Shown piece by piece: positions 16,176 through 23,384 of a DNA stretch of 27,132 nucleotides; the stretch's first letter is position 1, and each line of letters opens with the position of its first letter. The position numbers were made by a program, and so were the translations under genes. The notes under the pieces were generated by a model that had not been told where the DNA came from, did not search any database, and worked only from the letters and a program-made list of their open reading frames with translations. This stretch comes from Paraglaciecola arctica (lineage in GTDB: Bacteria > Pseudomonadota > Gammaproteobacteria > Enterobacterales > Alteromonadaceae), in contig QIJM01000046.1 of NCBI GenBank assembly GCA_003232445.1, positions 1 to 27,132 of the forward strand, written 5' to 3'.

Positions 16176-17804
16176 TTACACATTACGCGCAGTGTTGATG
16201 ACGTTAATGTTGTTGAATCTCGTAGTCGGACAACCATGAGAAACCGCGCTAGCCTGTGAAGGTTGACCTTTACCATCGAAGAACGAACCACTTACTCGAT
16301 AATCTGATTTACCCGCCATTTGTGTGCAGCTATTCCAGAATTCTTGGGTATTGGATTGGTAAGCGACATCTTCAATCTGGTCGACAATTTTTCCATCTTT
16401 GATTTCGTAAAACAATTGTCCACCGAACTGGAAGTTGTATCTTTGTTGATCGATTGAGAATGACCCGCGCCCTGCGATATAAATACCTTTTTCGACGTCT
16501 TTGATCACATCTTCAGCTGAAATGTCCTTTTCATTGGGTTTCAATGATACGTTGGGCATCCGCTGAAACTGCACATCACGCCAGCTCTGAGAGTAACAAC
16601 AGCCATGAGACTCGGTTTGGTCAATCATATGTACTTGATCACGCGTAGCTTGATAGTTAACTAAAATACCGTCTTTGACTAAGTCCCACTGTTTGGTTTT
16701 TACACCCTCATCATCGTAGGCAACATTACCTAATGAGTAAGGCTGGGTTTTATCAGCAAACAAGTTAACAATGTCGGTTCCATACTGGAATTTTCCACTT
16801 TTCCACTTATCCAAAGTAGCAAAACTGGTGCCTGCGAAATTGGCTTCGTAACCTAATACCCGGTCTAGCTCTAAGGGGTGCCCAACAGACTCGTGAATAG
16901 TTAACATAAGATGAGCAGGATCTAATACTAAGTCATACTTGCCCGGCTCGACTGACTTGGCTTTGAGTTTGGCTTTAAGTTGCTTACCAGCAGCGGCAGC
17001 ATCTTCAACCATATCGTAAGAGTTGTTGTAACCTACGTTGGCACCAGTGATTTTGACTTTATCTTTTTCAAGGCCATCTAAATATTCAAAACCCATGCCC
17101 ACAGGAGAGCACAAACCGTTGCGTTGTTTAAAGCCATTTTTACCTATACCCGTCGCAAAAAACGGTGACCATAAACGATGCACATCCTGGTCGATGTAGG
17201 AACCGTCGGTTGAAGCAAAATATTTCTGTTCATTTACTAAAAATAGAATAGAGGTAATGTAGTTAGCGCCGTTAGCCATAGCCGCATCATTAGCCGACAA
17301 CAATAAGTCTACTTTATCTTTAATCGGCACCTCCATGGCATTTTTCTTGATAGGTGTTTGCCAACTGACATCGCCAACACCTTTGACTGGTGCAAGTTTA
17401 ACCGGTGATGTTTGGAATTTTGAATTTGCTTTAGCCACTGCCACTGCGCGTTCAGCCGTTTTAGCGACGCTATCTGGGGTTATATTTGAGGTGGATGCAA
17501 AACCCCAAGTACCATTTGCTATTACGCGCACCCCAATGCCTGCTGACTCGGTATTCACTATGTTATCTACTCGCGTTTCACGGGTGGTAACAAATTGGTT
17601 TAGATAGCGGCCAATGCGCGCATCCGCGTAACTTGCACCGGCTGCCTTGGCAGCATTAAGGGCAATATCCGCTAGCTTCTTTTTATAGGCCACGTCCATG
17701 GGTTTATCTAACATTTGATCTGCTGAAATGGCGATGCCAGTTATGGGAAGCATTAGCGCGCCCACACCTACACCACCGATTTTAATAAAATCGCGTCTTT
17801 CCAT
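16176..17804 (-). CDS. TldD-like metallopeptidase with Tat signal
   Basis: A 542-residue catalytic subunit of the TldD/PmbA family, first gene of the operon. The N-terminus MERRDFIKIGG followed by a hydrophobic stretch is a twin-arginine signal, so a folded, metal-loaded enzyme may be exported to the periplasm. The zinc motif HExxxH is present as H304-E305-S-V-G-H309, followed by PLELDRVLGYEA. E. coli TldD takes its third ligand from a Cys in GVCGKEGQ near the C-terminus. Here that spot lacks Cys, but SHGCP at 522-526 with Cys525 lies close by and may replace it. A strong AGAGGAATAA site precedes the ATG. Family membership is clear; periplasmic location and substrate are inferred. Confidence 0.92.
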   Translation of the reverse strand: MERRDFIKIGGVGVGALMLPITGIAISADQMLDKPMDVAYKKKLADIALNAAKAAGASYADARIGRYLNQFVTTRETRVDNIVNTESAGIGVRVIANGTWGFASTSNITPDSVAKTAERAVAVAKANSKFQTSPVKLAPVKGVGDVSWQTPIKKNAMEVPIKDKVDLLLSANDAAMANGANYITSILFLVNEQKYFASTDGSYIDQDVHRLWSPFFATGIGKNGFKQRNGLCSPVGMGFEYLDGLEKDKVKITGANVGYNNSYDMVEDAAAAGKQLKAKLKAKSVEPGKYDLVLDPAHLMLTIHESVGHPLELDRVLGYEANFAGTSFATLDKWKSGKFQYGTDIVNLFADKTQPYSLGNVAYDDEGVKTKQWDLVKDGILVNYQATRDQVHMIDQTESHGCCYSQSWRDVQFQRMPNVSLKPNEKDISAEDVIKDVEKGIYIAGRGSFSIDQQRYNFQFGGQLFYEIKDGKIVDQIEDVAYQSNTQEFWNSCTQMAGKSDYRVSGSFFDGKGQPSQASAVSHGCPTTRFNNINVINTARNV

Positions 17805-17852
17805 TATTTATTCCTCTGCCGTTGTTTTGTATTTTTTATTATTTATTCAGCC

Positions 17853-17882
17853 AGTGTATTGCATTGTTTGAATTGTACTCAA
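17853..17882 (-). promoter_or_regulatory. Candidate sigma70 promoter for the tldD-moxR operon
   Basis: On the minus strand TTGAGT (17877-17882) and TACACT (17853-17858) are separated by 18 bases, placing the transcription start near 17846 with a leader of about 40 bases before the TldD start. It is the only gap larger than 60 bases upstream of any of the eight genes, so it is the best place for the operon promoter. Confidence 0.45.
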
Positions 17883-17913
17883 TAGGTTAAGGCGAGTAAT
17901 TTGAACTGAATAC

Positions 17914-17948
17914 GTAACAAGTCGTTACATGAGTGTGAAATTTCACAC
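17914..17948. promoter_or_regulatory. Two adjacent palindromes upstream of the tldD operon
   Basis: GTAAC-5-GTTAC (17914-17928) and the perfect 16-base palindrome GTGTGAAATTTCACAC (17933-17948) lie about 75 and 95 bases upstream of the predicted operon start. Without a T-run they are poor terminators for the preceding hydrolase gene. They look more like binding sites for a dimeric regulator. TGTGA-4-TCACA resembles a CRP site, but the spacer is 4 rather than 6 bases. Confidence 0.45.
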
Positions 17949-17968
17949 AACTTGAATGTTTAAATGAT

Positions 17969-18619
17969 TTATTTATGCTTGATAAAAGATAAAACAGCTT
18001 TGCCCCAAACATAATATTGAGCGGCATTAGGGTGCAGTAAATCAGGCATAACTGATTCCAGCAATACCCCTTCATCAGTGAGAAAATGGTGATTGATATC
18101 TAACCACAACACTTGTTTCTCATCTGAGTACTCTCTAATTAGCTTATTGGTCGAATCGACCCGTTTTCGCATACGTTTTAATTTGTTTCGACTACGAGGA
18201 AAAATCGCCATAAGTAATATTTTACTGTTTGGCAGACGCTGCTTAAGTTCGTCTACGATAGCTTTTATTCCAGCGGCAATCTCTTCTGGTGAGTCATGTC
18301 TATGCCCAGCATTGTTGGTGCCAATTAATAAAACAACCCATTTAGATGAAAGACTGTTTATCTCACCGTTTTGAATACGCCACAGTAAGTGTTCAGTGCG
18401 GTCGCCCGTATAACCAAGGTTTAACGCTTTACGATGGGCAAAATGTTGTTGCCAATACTCCTTGCCTTCCACCTCCCATGCATGGGTGATGGAGTCACCA
18501 AGAAATAGTATGTCAATAGGTTCGTTTATCCCTTGAAGCTCTGCGAGTTTTTGCTGGTGGCGTGCTAGCCACCAGTCCTCAGAGCGTTCGGTTGGAATAG
18601 CAGATAATGGGTTAATCAC
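17969..18619 (-). CDS. SGNH/GDSL family hydrolase
   Basis: A serine esterase/lipase-type hydrolase similar to the PAF-acetylhydrolase-like GDSL proteins. Counting from the longer TTG start at 18658, the SGNH blocks are: I at FLGDSITHAWE with the nucleophile Ser56, II/III at the NLGYTGDRTEHLLWRI region, III at GTNN (Asn115), and V at DLLHPN (Asp206, His209). All catalytic residues are present. I chose the GTG at 18619 (216 aa): it follows AGG by nine bases, lies just after the M24 stop, and leaves the conserved ERSEDWWLARH near the start. No signal peptide is visible, so it is probably cytoplasmic. It lies directly behind the truncated M24 gene. The substrate is unknown. Confidence 0.88.
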   Translation of the reverse strand: MINPLSAIPTERSEDWWLARHQQKLAELQGINEPIDILFLGDSITHAWEVEGKEYWQQHFAHRKALNLGYTGDRTEHLLWRIQNGEINSLSSKWVVLLIGTNNAGHRHDSPEEIAAGIKAIVDELKQRLPNSKILLMAIFPRSRNKLKRMRKRVDSTNKLIREYSDEKQVLWLDINHHFLTDEGVLLESVMPDLLHPNAAQYYVWGKAVLSFIKHK

Positions 18620-18629
18620 ACTTATTTGC

Positions 18630-19290
18630 CTAAACGGGCATTGCGGCAAGTTTGCCAATAGGTGAGGCCAAAGAGTCTGGTGGTAAGGTAAACCACTGAA
18701 TACCTTTGTCTGTCATATACACACAATCTTCTAAACGCACACCAAATTCACCGGGTAGGTAAATGCCAGGTTCATTGGAGAAACACATACCCGGTTTTAA
18801 GGTTTCGGCTTCGCCATGCACAAAGTTAACCGGCTCGTGGCCCTGCATACCTATGCCGTGGCCTGTTCTATGAGAAAGCCCCGGTAGTTTATAATCAGGC
18901 CCTAAACCTTGTTTCACATAATAAACGCGTACAGCATCATCAACCTTTCCCGCAGGTGTGCCTAGTGTGGCAGTTTTGAAGGCAATACGTTGACCTTCTC
19001 TGACCATATTCCAAATTTTTTGCTGTTTTTTACTTGGCTCACCAAACACAAAAGTGCGGCTAATATCAGATTGATAACCTTCAACACTGCAACCACAATC
19101 CATCAACACAATTGAACCTTCACGGATAGTTTGTTTTTGTTTAGTACCATGAGGATAAGCGCTGGCTTCATTAAACAACGCCATATTCCAAATGCCACTG
19201 CCGCCTAAAGCGGATTGAGCCGAGGACATTAAACTTTTAACATCCGATTGGCTCATGCCTAATTCAAGTTTTTCAACTGCTAATTTCGTG
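18630..19290 (-). pseudogene. Peptidase M24 (Xaa-Pro dipeptidase/aminopeptidase type), N-terminal domain lost
   Basis: The frame holds a complete M24 catalytic domain with all five metal ligands in their motifs: MDCG and SDISRTF (two Asp), TGHGIGMQGHE (His), NEPGIYLPGE (Glu) and VRLEDCVY (Glu). Relatives have a creatinase-type N-terminal domain of about 170-200 residues before it, which is missing. Similarity continues upstream of the first ATG (19256) through TKLAVEKLELG and ends at about 19290, where a REP-like repeat begins; a stop codon lies a few codons further. The gene was therefore broken at the repeat. A short protein could still be made from the internal ATG, but activity is doubtful. 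It is unrelated to the intact pepP at the left of the window. Confidence 0.75.
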
Positions 19291-19322
19291 GGGATCCCTC
19301 AGTCTCTGATCCCATTGATTAA
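19289..19322. repeat. REP-like repeat, copy 1 (degenerate hairpin)
   Basis: This matches the copy at 19682-19712 with few changes (TGGGGATCCCTCAGTCTCTG then ATCCCATTGATTA). Its arms GGGATC/GATCCC still pair around the same 11-base loop. It marks the point at which the M24 peptidase gene is cut off. The bases to 19392 (GC-rich, with CCACCGCC and GGGGGTG stretches) contain no gene and look like the rest of a repeat or transposon end. Confidence 0.65.
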
Positions 19323-19392
19323 GCTTTGCACGCCTTTACGGCAGAGCCTTTTCGAGTCACACCCCCAGAGGCGGTGGTTTACCCAGTTTTAA

Positions 19393-19641
19393 TTAAGATT
19401 TTGAAACCAAAAGTACAACCAATGAAAATATTATCAATAACACTCCTACAACAGATAATATTTTAATATATTTTAACTTGTTGGGATTAACAATATTGTT
19501 TAGGTCACCAAAAACAGAACTTCCTTTTGTAAAAATTGATACGTAACTTACGCCATTTTTTTTGAACAAATATATGAGGATAACAGACAGTAAACACAGT
19601 ACCCAACCTGAACCGAAAGTAATTAAAAACCAGTCACTCAT
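19393..19641 (-). CDS. Small two-helix membrane protein of unknown function
   Basis: An 82-residue protein with a strong ribosome site (GAAGGAG, 7 bases before the ATG at 19641), which argues that it is a real gene. Two transmembrane helices are clear: residues about 6-26 (ITFGSGWVLCLLSVILIYLF) and 60-79 (ILSVVGVLLIIFSLVVLLV). They are joined by a polar, Gly/Asn-rich loop. I do not recognise the family. It is very AT-rich and is enclosed by two copies of the REP-like repeat, so it may have been carried in as a unit. Confidence 0.68.
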   Translation of the reverse strand: MSDWFLITFGSGWVLCLLSVILIYLFKKNGVSYVSIFTKGSSVFGDLNNIVNPNKLKYIKILSVVGVLLIIFSLVVLLVSKS

Positions 19642-19675
19642 TAAAATGCTCCTTCAATTTCTGGAACTGAACTCC

Positions 19676-19728
19676 AATCAATGGGGTCCCTCAGTATCTG
19701 ACCCCATTGATTATGACCCCATTGATTA
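19676..19728. repeat. REP-like hairpin repeat, copy 2, plus an extra half-unit
   Basis: A perfect 13-base inverted repeat (AATCAATGGGGTC at 19676-19688, GACCCCATTGATT at 19700-19712) surrounds an 11-base loop CCTCAGTATCT. The right arm is repeated directly at 19715-19728. The layout resembles REP units mobilised by REP-associated Y1 transposases; none is encoded in the window. The final GATTA supplies the stop codon of the TetR gene. Confidence 0.7.
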
Positions 19729-20340
19729 GGCGATGAATTGCTTGGCTGTTTTTAAGAAAAACGCCTGCTCTGCATCGGATAATTCCAACAAAGCTCCATA
19801 GCGGCGCGCACCCCACAGGAACAGAACCGCGGTGTTTATGTCTTGATGATTCCAGATGCGGGGCATGTTTGATATGGCTTTAACGGCCGAAGCCCAAGCC
19901 TGGCACATTTCCGTATAAACTCGCCTGTGATCTTTATGTTCAGCAATCTCTTCTTCCAATAAAATCATCCGTTGATCAAAATATGGTTGATCGTCACCGC
20001 CTGCCCCTATGGTCAATTCCACGAGCCGATCCAGACGATTTTGCGAGCTGTGACCAGAAGCCTGCTCAACTTGACTGTGGATTGCGCTCAGTGTCCATTC
20101 CACTGCATGACGGACATAGCCAGATAGCAAGGCGGTTTTATTGGGAAAATACTCATAGATTGTTCCGACGGCAAACCCGGATTCAATAGCGATTTTGCGG
20201 GTTGTCACCTTATCCCAGCCCTCGCGCAACCAAATACGAACAAATGCGTCATATATCGCTTGAACTGTGAATTCCGAGCGGGCCTGAATAGGCCGTTTTA
20301 AAGGCTTTGGCTTTGTTGTTTGGTCTGTTTTCGCCGACAC
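19726..20340 (-). CDS. TetR family transcriptional regulator
   Basis: A 204-residue regulator with an N-terminal TetR helix-turn-helix at about residues 20-66 (VTTRKIAIESGFAVGTIYEYFPNKTALL) and a helical ligand-binding domain. A basic N-terminal extension precedes it (PKPLKRPIQARSEF). It is divergent from the DUF2855 gene across a gap of about 70 bases, so it most likely represses that gene and itself. Its stop codon lies inside the REP-like repeat, so the last residues might not be original, though the length is normal for the family. Codon use and GC look richer than in the flanking genes, suggesting transfer together with DUF2855. Confidence 0.9.
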   Translation of the reverse strand: MSAKTDQTTKPKPLKRPIQARSEFTVQAIYDAFVRIWLREGWDKVTTRKIAIESGFAVGTIYEYFPNKTALLSGYVRHAVEWTLSAIHSQVEQASGHSSQNRLDRLVELTIGAGGDDQPYFDQRMILLEEEIAEHKDHRRVYTEMCQAWASAVKAISNMPRIWNHQDINTAVLFLWGARRYGALLELSDAEQAFFLKTAKQFIA

Positions 20341-20410
20341 TTGAAATCCGAACCCTATTTTGTGAAATTACAGTATAGTTAAGTCAGTACAATTGGGAAA
20401 GGCCTATAAA

Positions 20411-21520
20411 ATGACACAAATCGCAATCAACCGGTTACTGACAAACAAGCCGTCGCTGGGCGAAACCAAAGCAGATATTGTAGAGGCAAGCTATTCGCTC
20501 GCAGACGGAGACATAGTGCTCCGGATCAATCATATTGCGGTAACCACCAACAACATCACCTATGCCGGGTTTGGTGATGCAATGAATTACTGGCAATTTT
20601 TCCCGACGCATACGGACGGATGGGGGCATATGCCCGTCTGGGGGTTTGCCGATGTCGAGTATTCTCAAACACCCGGCATTGAAATTGGGGAACGATTTTT
20701 TGGCTATTTCCCCATCGCCAGCCATTTAATAATGCGGCCCGAACGGGTAAGTGGTCGCGGCTTTTACGACGGTGCGGCACACCGCAGGGAGCTCACATCT
20801 GCTTATAATCAATATGCACGCTGTGCGACAGATCCCGGATATTCGCCAAAACTTGAACATTATCAAAGTCTACTCAGGCCGTTATATATTACGTCCTATA
20901 TGTTGTCTGATTTTTTGATGGATAATGGAGTTTTCGGAGCCCGGCAAGTGGTGATGTCAAGCGCGTCCAGCAAAACCGCTTACGGTACAGCCTATAGTTT
21001 GAAACTGGGTGACCCAGCAGTTCGCTTGGTCGCTCTGACATCATCGGCCAATGTTGATTTTGTGAAAAACCTTGGCTGCTATGATGAGGTATTCTCTTAT
21101 GATGCAATGAGCGATATGCGTTCGGATGTACAAACTACTTATGTAGATTTTTCCGGGAATGAAGCTTTGCGGGTGAATATTCATACACATTTTGGCGAGT
21201 ACCTCGCTTATGATTGTTTTGCCGGCTCGGCGCAAAATACGGATTTCTTACGAGACCTTGGTTTACCGGGGCCCAAACCGGAGTTTTTCTTTGCGCCTGT
21301 TCAAATCCGCAAGCGTAACAAAGATTACGGAGGTGCAGAGTTAACCCGTCGGTTCTCACTTGCTCAAAACGCCTTTATCGCCCACATAGCATCGGGCAAC
21401 CCCTCGTGGATGCGCATTGAAGAACACAGAGGTTTCGCAGACGCCGCAAAACTTGTCACCGCATTACATGCGGGTCGCTGCGATCCTGCAATTGGCAATG
21501 TGATAATATTGAAAAGCTAG
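20411..21520 (+). CDS. DUF2855 family protein
   Basis: A protein of about 369 residues. I chose the ATG at 20411 because GGGAAAGG lies 8 bases upstream; a TTG at 20393 would add six residues. It has the DUF2855 features: an N-terminal quinone-oxidoreductase-like part (INHIAVTTNNITYAGFGD, then FFPTHTDGWGHMPVWGFADV), and a central part with YITSYMLSDFL and VMSSASSKTAYGTAY where MDR proteins bind nucleotide. The distant relation to medium-chain dehydrogenases is inferred and no zinc ligands are evident. The function is unknown. It is divergent from a TetR gene and lies in an apparently acquired segment, a layout typical of a small inducible detoxification or catabolic gene. Confidence 0.88.
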   Translation: MTQIAINRLLTNKPSLGETKADIVEASYSLADGDIVLRINHIAVTTNNITYAGFGDAMNYWQFFPTHTDGWGHMPVWGFADVEYSQTPGIEIGERFFGYFPIASHLIMRPERVSGRGFYDGAAHRRELTSAYNQYARCATDPGYSPKLEHYQSLLRPLYITSYMLSDFLMDNGVFGARQVVMSSASSKTAYGTAYSLKLGDPAVRLVALTSSANVDFVKNLGCYDEVFSYDAMSDMRSDVQTTYVDFSGNEALRVNIHTHFGEYLAYDCFAGSAQNTDFLRDLGLPGPKPEFFFAPVQIRKRNKDYGGAELTRRFSLAQNAFIAHIASGNPSWMRIEEHRGFADAAKLVTALHAGRCDPAIGNVIILKS

Positions 21521-21592
21521 GCATATATGGCTTGGTAAACTGCAAAATACAAATTATACCAAAAGTCAAAAGGTAGGCAAAATAAGTTAAAT

Positions 21593-21790
21593 GTGTATGT
21601 GGCTGAGGATGTTATTTATTTAGCAGATGGCCAATATGCCAGTACTCATATCCTAAAGTTTGCGTCCAAAGCTTTTCCTTCAATTGTGGTAAACGAACTA
21701 TTTTGTATGCTTTTGGCACAAACAGTGGGTATTGACGTTGTTAAAGTGACACATCGCAAGTTTAGTCGTGTCATTAGTGCCGCTTTTTAA
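21593..21790 (+). pseudogene. HipA-type kinase remnant
   Basis: About 65 codons resemble an internal part of HipA (toxin kinase of the HipBA family): ASTHILKF, then FPSIVVNELFCMLLAQTVGIDV. These correspond to the STHIxK...NExxCMxLA segment at the start of the HipA kinase domain. The similarity ends after KVTHRKFSR, where an active gene would continue with the catalytic loop. No promoter, ribosome site or HipB antitoxin is present. It is a decayed fragment between the DUF2855 cassette and cdd, and supports the view that 19290-21800 is an accessory hotspot. Confidence 0.6.
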
Positions 21791-21821
21791 ACTTGCCAAC
21801 ACGACTTAACCCGAGTTTAGG

Positions 21822-22229
21822 TTACGTCTCAAAGCCAAATGCCAACGGCAGCAACTCTGCAAATTTAACCGTTTTGACCTGACCATTCTTGGTCGCCAAA
21901 TGTACCTCTGTTTGAGCATCGGCGAACTCAGCAATTTTTTGTCGACAACCGCCGCAAGGTGGGCAGAAATCATCGTTTGGGCTGGCGATTAGGATTTGTT
22001 TAATCTGTTTACTACCAGAAGCAATCATGGCGGAGATAGCGCCTGCTTCGGCACATTGACCTAGCGGATAAGCGGCATTTTCTACGTTACAGCTGGCATG
22101 TAGTTGCGCGTTTTCATCAATAATGGCTGCACCCACCTGAAAATTTGAATAAGGCGCGTGGGCATTTTTTTGTGCTTTGCTGGCTAGAGCCAAAAGCATT
22201 TTGTATTCGGCTGTTAGGTTAAGTGTCAT
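21822..22229 (-). CDS. cdd: Cytidine deaminase (homotetrameric type)
   Basis: A 135-residue cytoplasmic zinc enzyme that converts cytidine and deoxycytidine to uridine and deoxyuridine in pyrimidine salvage. Zinc ligands are Cys59 (QCAEAG), Cys92 and Cys95 (PPCGGCRQ), and the proton-shuttling glutamate is Glu61. The substrate-binding start APYSNFQVGAA and the NVENAAYPLGQCAE motif are typical. The length is that of the short tetrameric class, unlike the long dimeric E. coli enzyme. It has no obvious operon partner. It connects functionally with the nucleoside hydrolase/ribokinase pair at the left end, but they are 20 kb apart. Confidence 0.95.
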   Translation of the reverse strand: MTLNLTAEYKMLLALASKAQKNAHAPYSNFQVGAAIIDENAQLHASCNVENAAYPLGQCAEAGAISAMIASGSKQIKQILIASPNDDFCPPCGGCRQKIAEFADAQTEVHLATKNGQVKTVKFAELLPLAFGFET

Positions 22230-22473
22230 AAAAATCAGACTTTAAATTTAACTCGGCCACGTAGTTTGCTTTATTTTGGGCTTGAAATTCAAGTTTAATT
22301 CACGTTTTAACAGACAGATACTGGGGCAACTTTACTTTCACGGGGAAATAAGCGACTCTACGGCACATAACTTCTTCTTGTTTTTCGACTATTTTAAAGG
22401 GTTGCAGTGAAACCTAGTCTCAAAGTTAGAGTCATATAAATAATCTATTTTCAGGTAAAGCTTCTGTATTAAT

Positions 22474-23382
22474 ATGCATAAACATCTCAGCATCATCATT
22501 TTACTAAGCGCATTCTTATTTGGCTGTGCAAACAACAGTGGCTCTATGCAGGGCAACAGGCAAATGGGCAATTTGTTATTAGCCGAACCTGCACCTATGA
22601 ATCAGCGCTCACAATTAGCCATTGTCCGTTACAGCCATATTTTGGGTAATACCGATTTAGAAGATGAGCAAAGAGCACAACTATTGCATCAGCGTGGCAC
22701 TTTGTACGACAGTGTAGGGTTGTCTGGGCTAGCACAATACGATTTTAATCATGCTATTCGTTTAAAACCTGATTTGGCTGAAGCCTATAATTCTATGGGT
22801 GTGTATTACACCCAGCAAATGAATTTCATTCAAGCTTACGAAGCCTTTGATGCCACCTTAGATATTAATCCGGATATGGAGTTTGCTTTTTTAAACCGAG
22901 GTATTGCCTTGTATTACGGTGGTCGCCCCGATTTGGCTGTGCGTGATTTTGACACATTTTATAACAGAAATGCATCAGACCCTTATCGTGCCCTATGGAG
23001 TTATCTCGCTTCCAGCGAAATAGATAAACCACAGGCAATGATTGAGCTAGCAGAACAACGTAAAAATTTAGATGAAAAAAACTGGGCGACTCAGTTGGTC
23101 GATTTGTATCTTGAAAAAACAACCGAAAATGAGCTGCTAAACGCCTTGATTAGCGGTGTGACTAGTCAACAACAATTGACAGACCGATTATGTGAAGCCT
23201 ACTTCTATTTGGGCAAATACCATTCAGCAAGAGGCAACAGAGGCGTAGCGTCAAACTACTTTAAACTAGCGTTAAGTACTAACGTATTCGAGTATGTTGA
23301 ACACCGCTACGCTCGCCTTGAACTCAACTTATTGCGTGATGAAGCCAATAAAACCGACACAAACGAGATACAAACCCAATAA
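22474..23382 (+). CDS. nlpI: Lipoprotein NlpI (TPR adaptor)
   Basis: A 302-residue outer-membrane lipoprotein. The signal ends in the lipobox FGC with Cys18. The mature part contains tetratricopeptide repeats, most clearly at about residues 72-140 (LAQYDFNHAIRLKPDLAEAY, then YEAFDATLDINPDMEFAFLN), followed by helices with the NlpI-type ending (YFYLGKYHSARGN, LSTNVFEYVEHRYARLEL). In E. coli NlpI is an adaptor that presents peptidoglycan endopeptidases such as MepS to the protease Prc. Length and layout fit E. coli NlpI (294 aa). The gene is followed after two bases by a putative metallopeptidase gene, so a connected role is likely. The 244 bases upstream hold no gene. Confidence 0.92.
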   Translation: MHKHLSIIILLSAFLFGCANNSGSMQGNRQMGNLLLAEPAPMNQRSQLAIVRYSHILGNTDLEDEQRAQLLHQRGTLYDSVGLSGLAQYDFNHAIRLKPDLAEAYNSMGVYYTQQMNFIQAYEAFDATLDINPDMEFAFLNRGIALYYGGRPDLAVRDFDTFYNRNASDPYRALWSYLASSEIDKPQAMIELAEQRKNLDEKNWATQLVDLYLEKTTENELLNALISGVTSQQQLTDRLCEAYFYLGKYHSARGNRGVASNYFKLALSTNVFEYVEHRYARLELNLLRDEANKTDTNEIQTQ

Positions 23383-23384
23383 AG

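Noticed and set aside
17933..17948. CRP binding site at GTGTGAAATTTCACAC
   Set aside because: The half-sites TGTGA/TCACA are right, but the spacer is 4 instead of 6 bases, so standard CRP binding is unlikely. Kept only as an unassigned palindrome.
19320..19735. Integron gene cassette with attC sites
   Set aside because: The palindromes lack the GTTRRRY/RYYYAAC core and attC layout, and no integrase is present; REP-like units fit better.
21791..21821. Terminator between the HipA remnant and cdd
   Set aside because: Only a weak AACC/GGTT pairing without a T-run; not enough to call.
22754..23122. Minus-strand frame at 22865-23122 and the other overlapping frames in nlpI and neighbouring genes
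   Set aside because: They lie antisense inside well-recognised genes, lack ribosome sites and show no protein-family motif.
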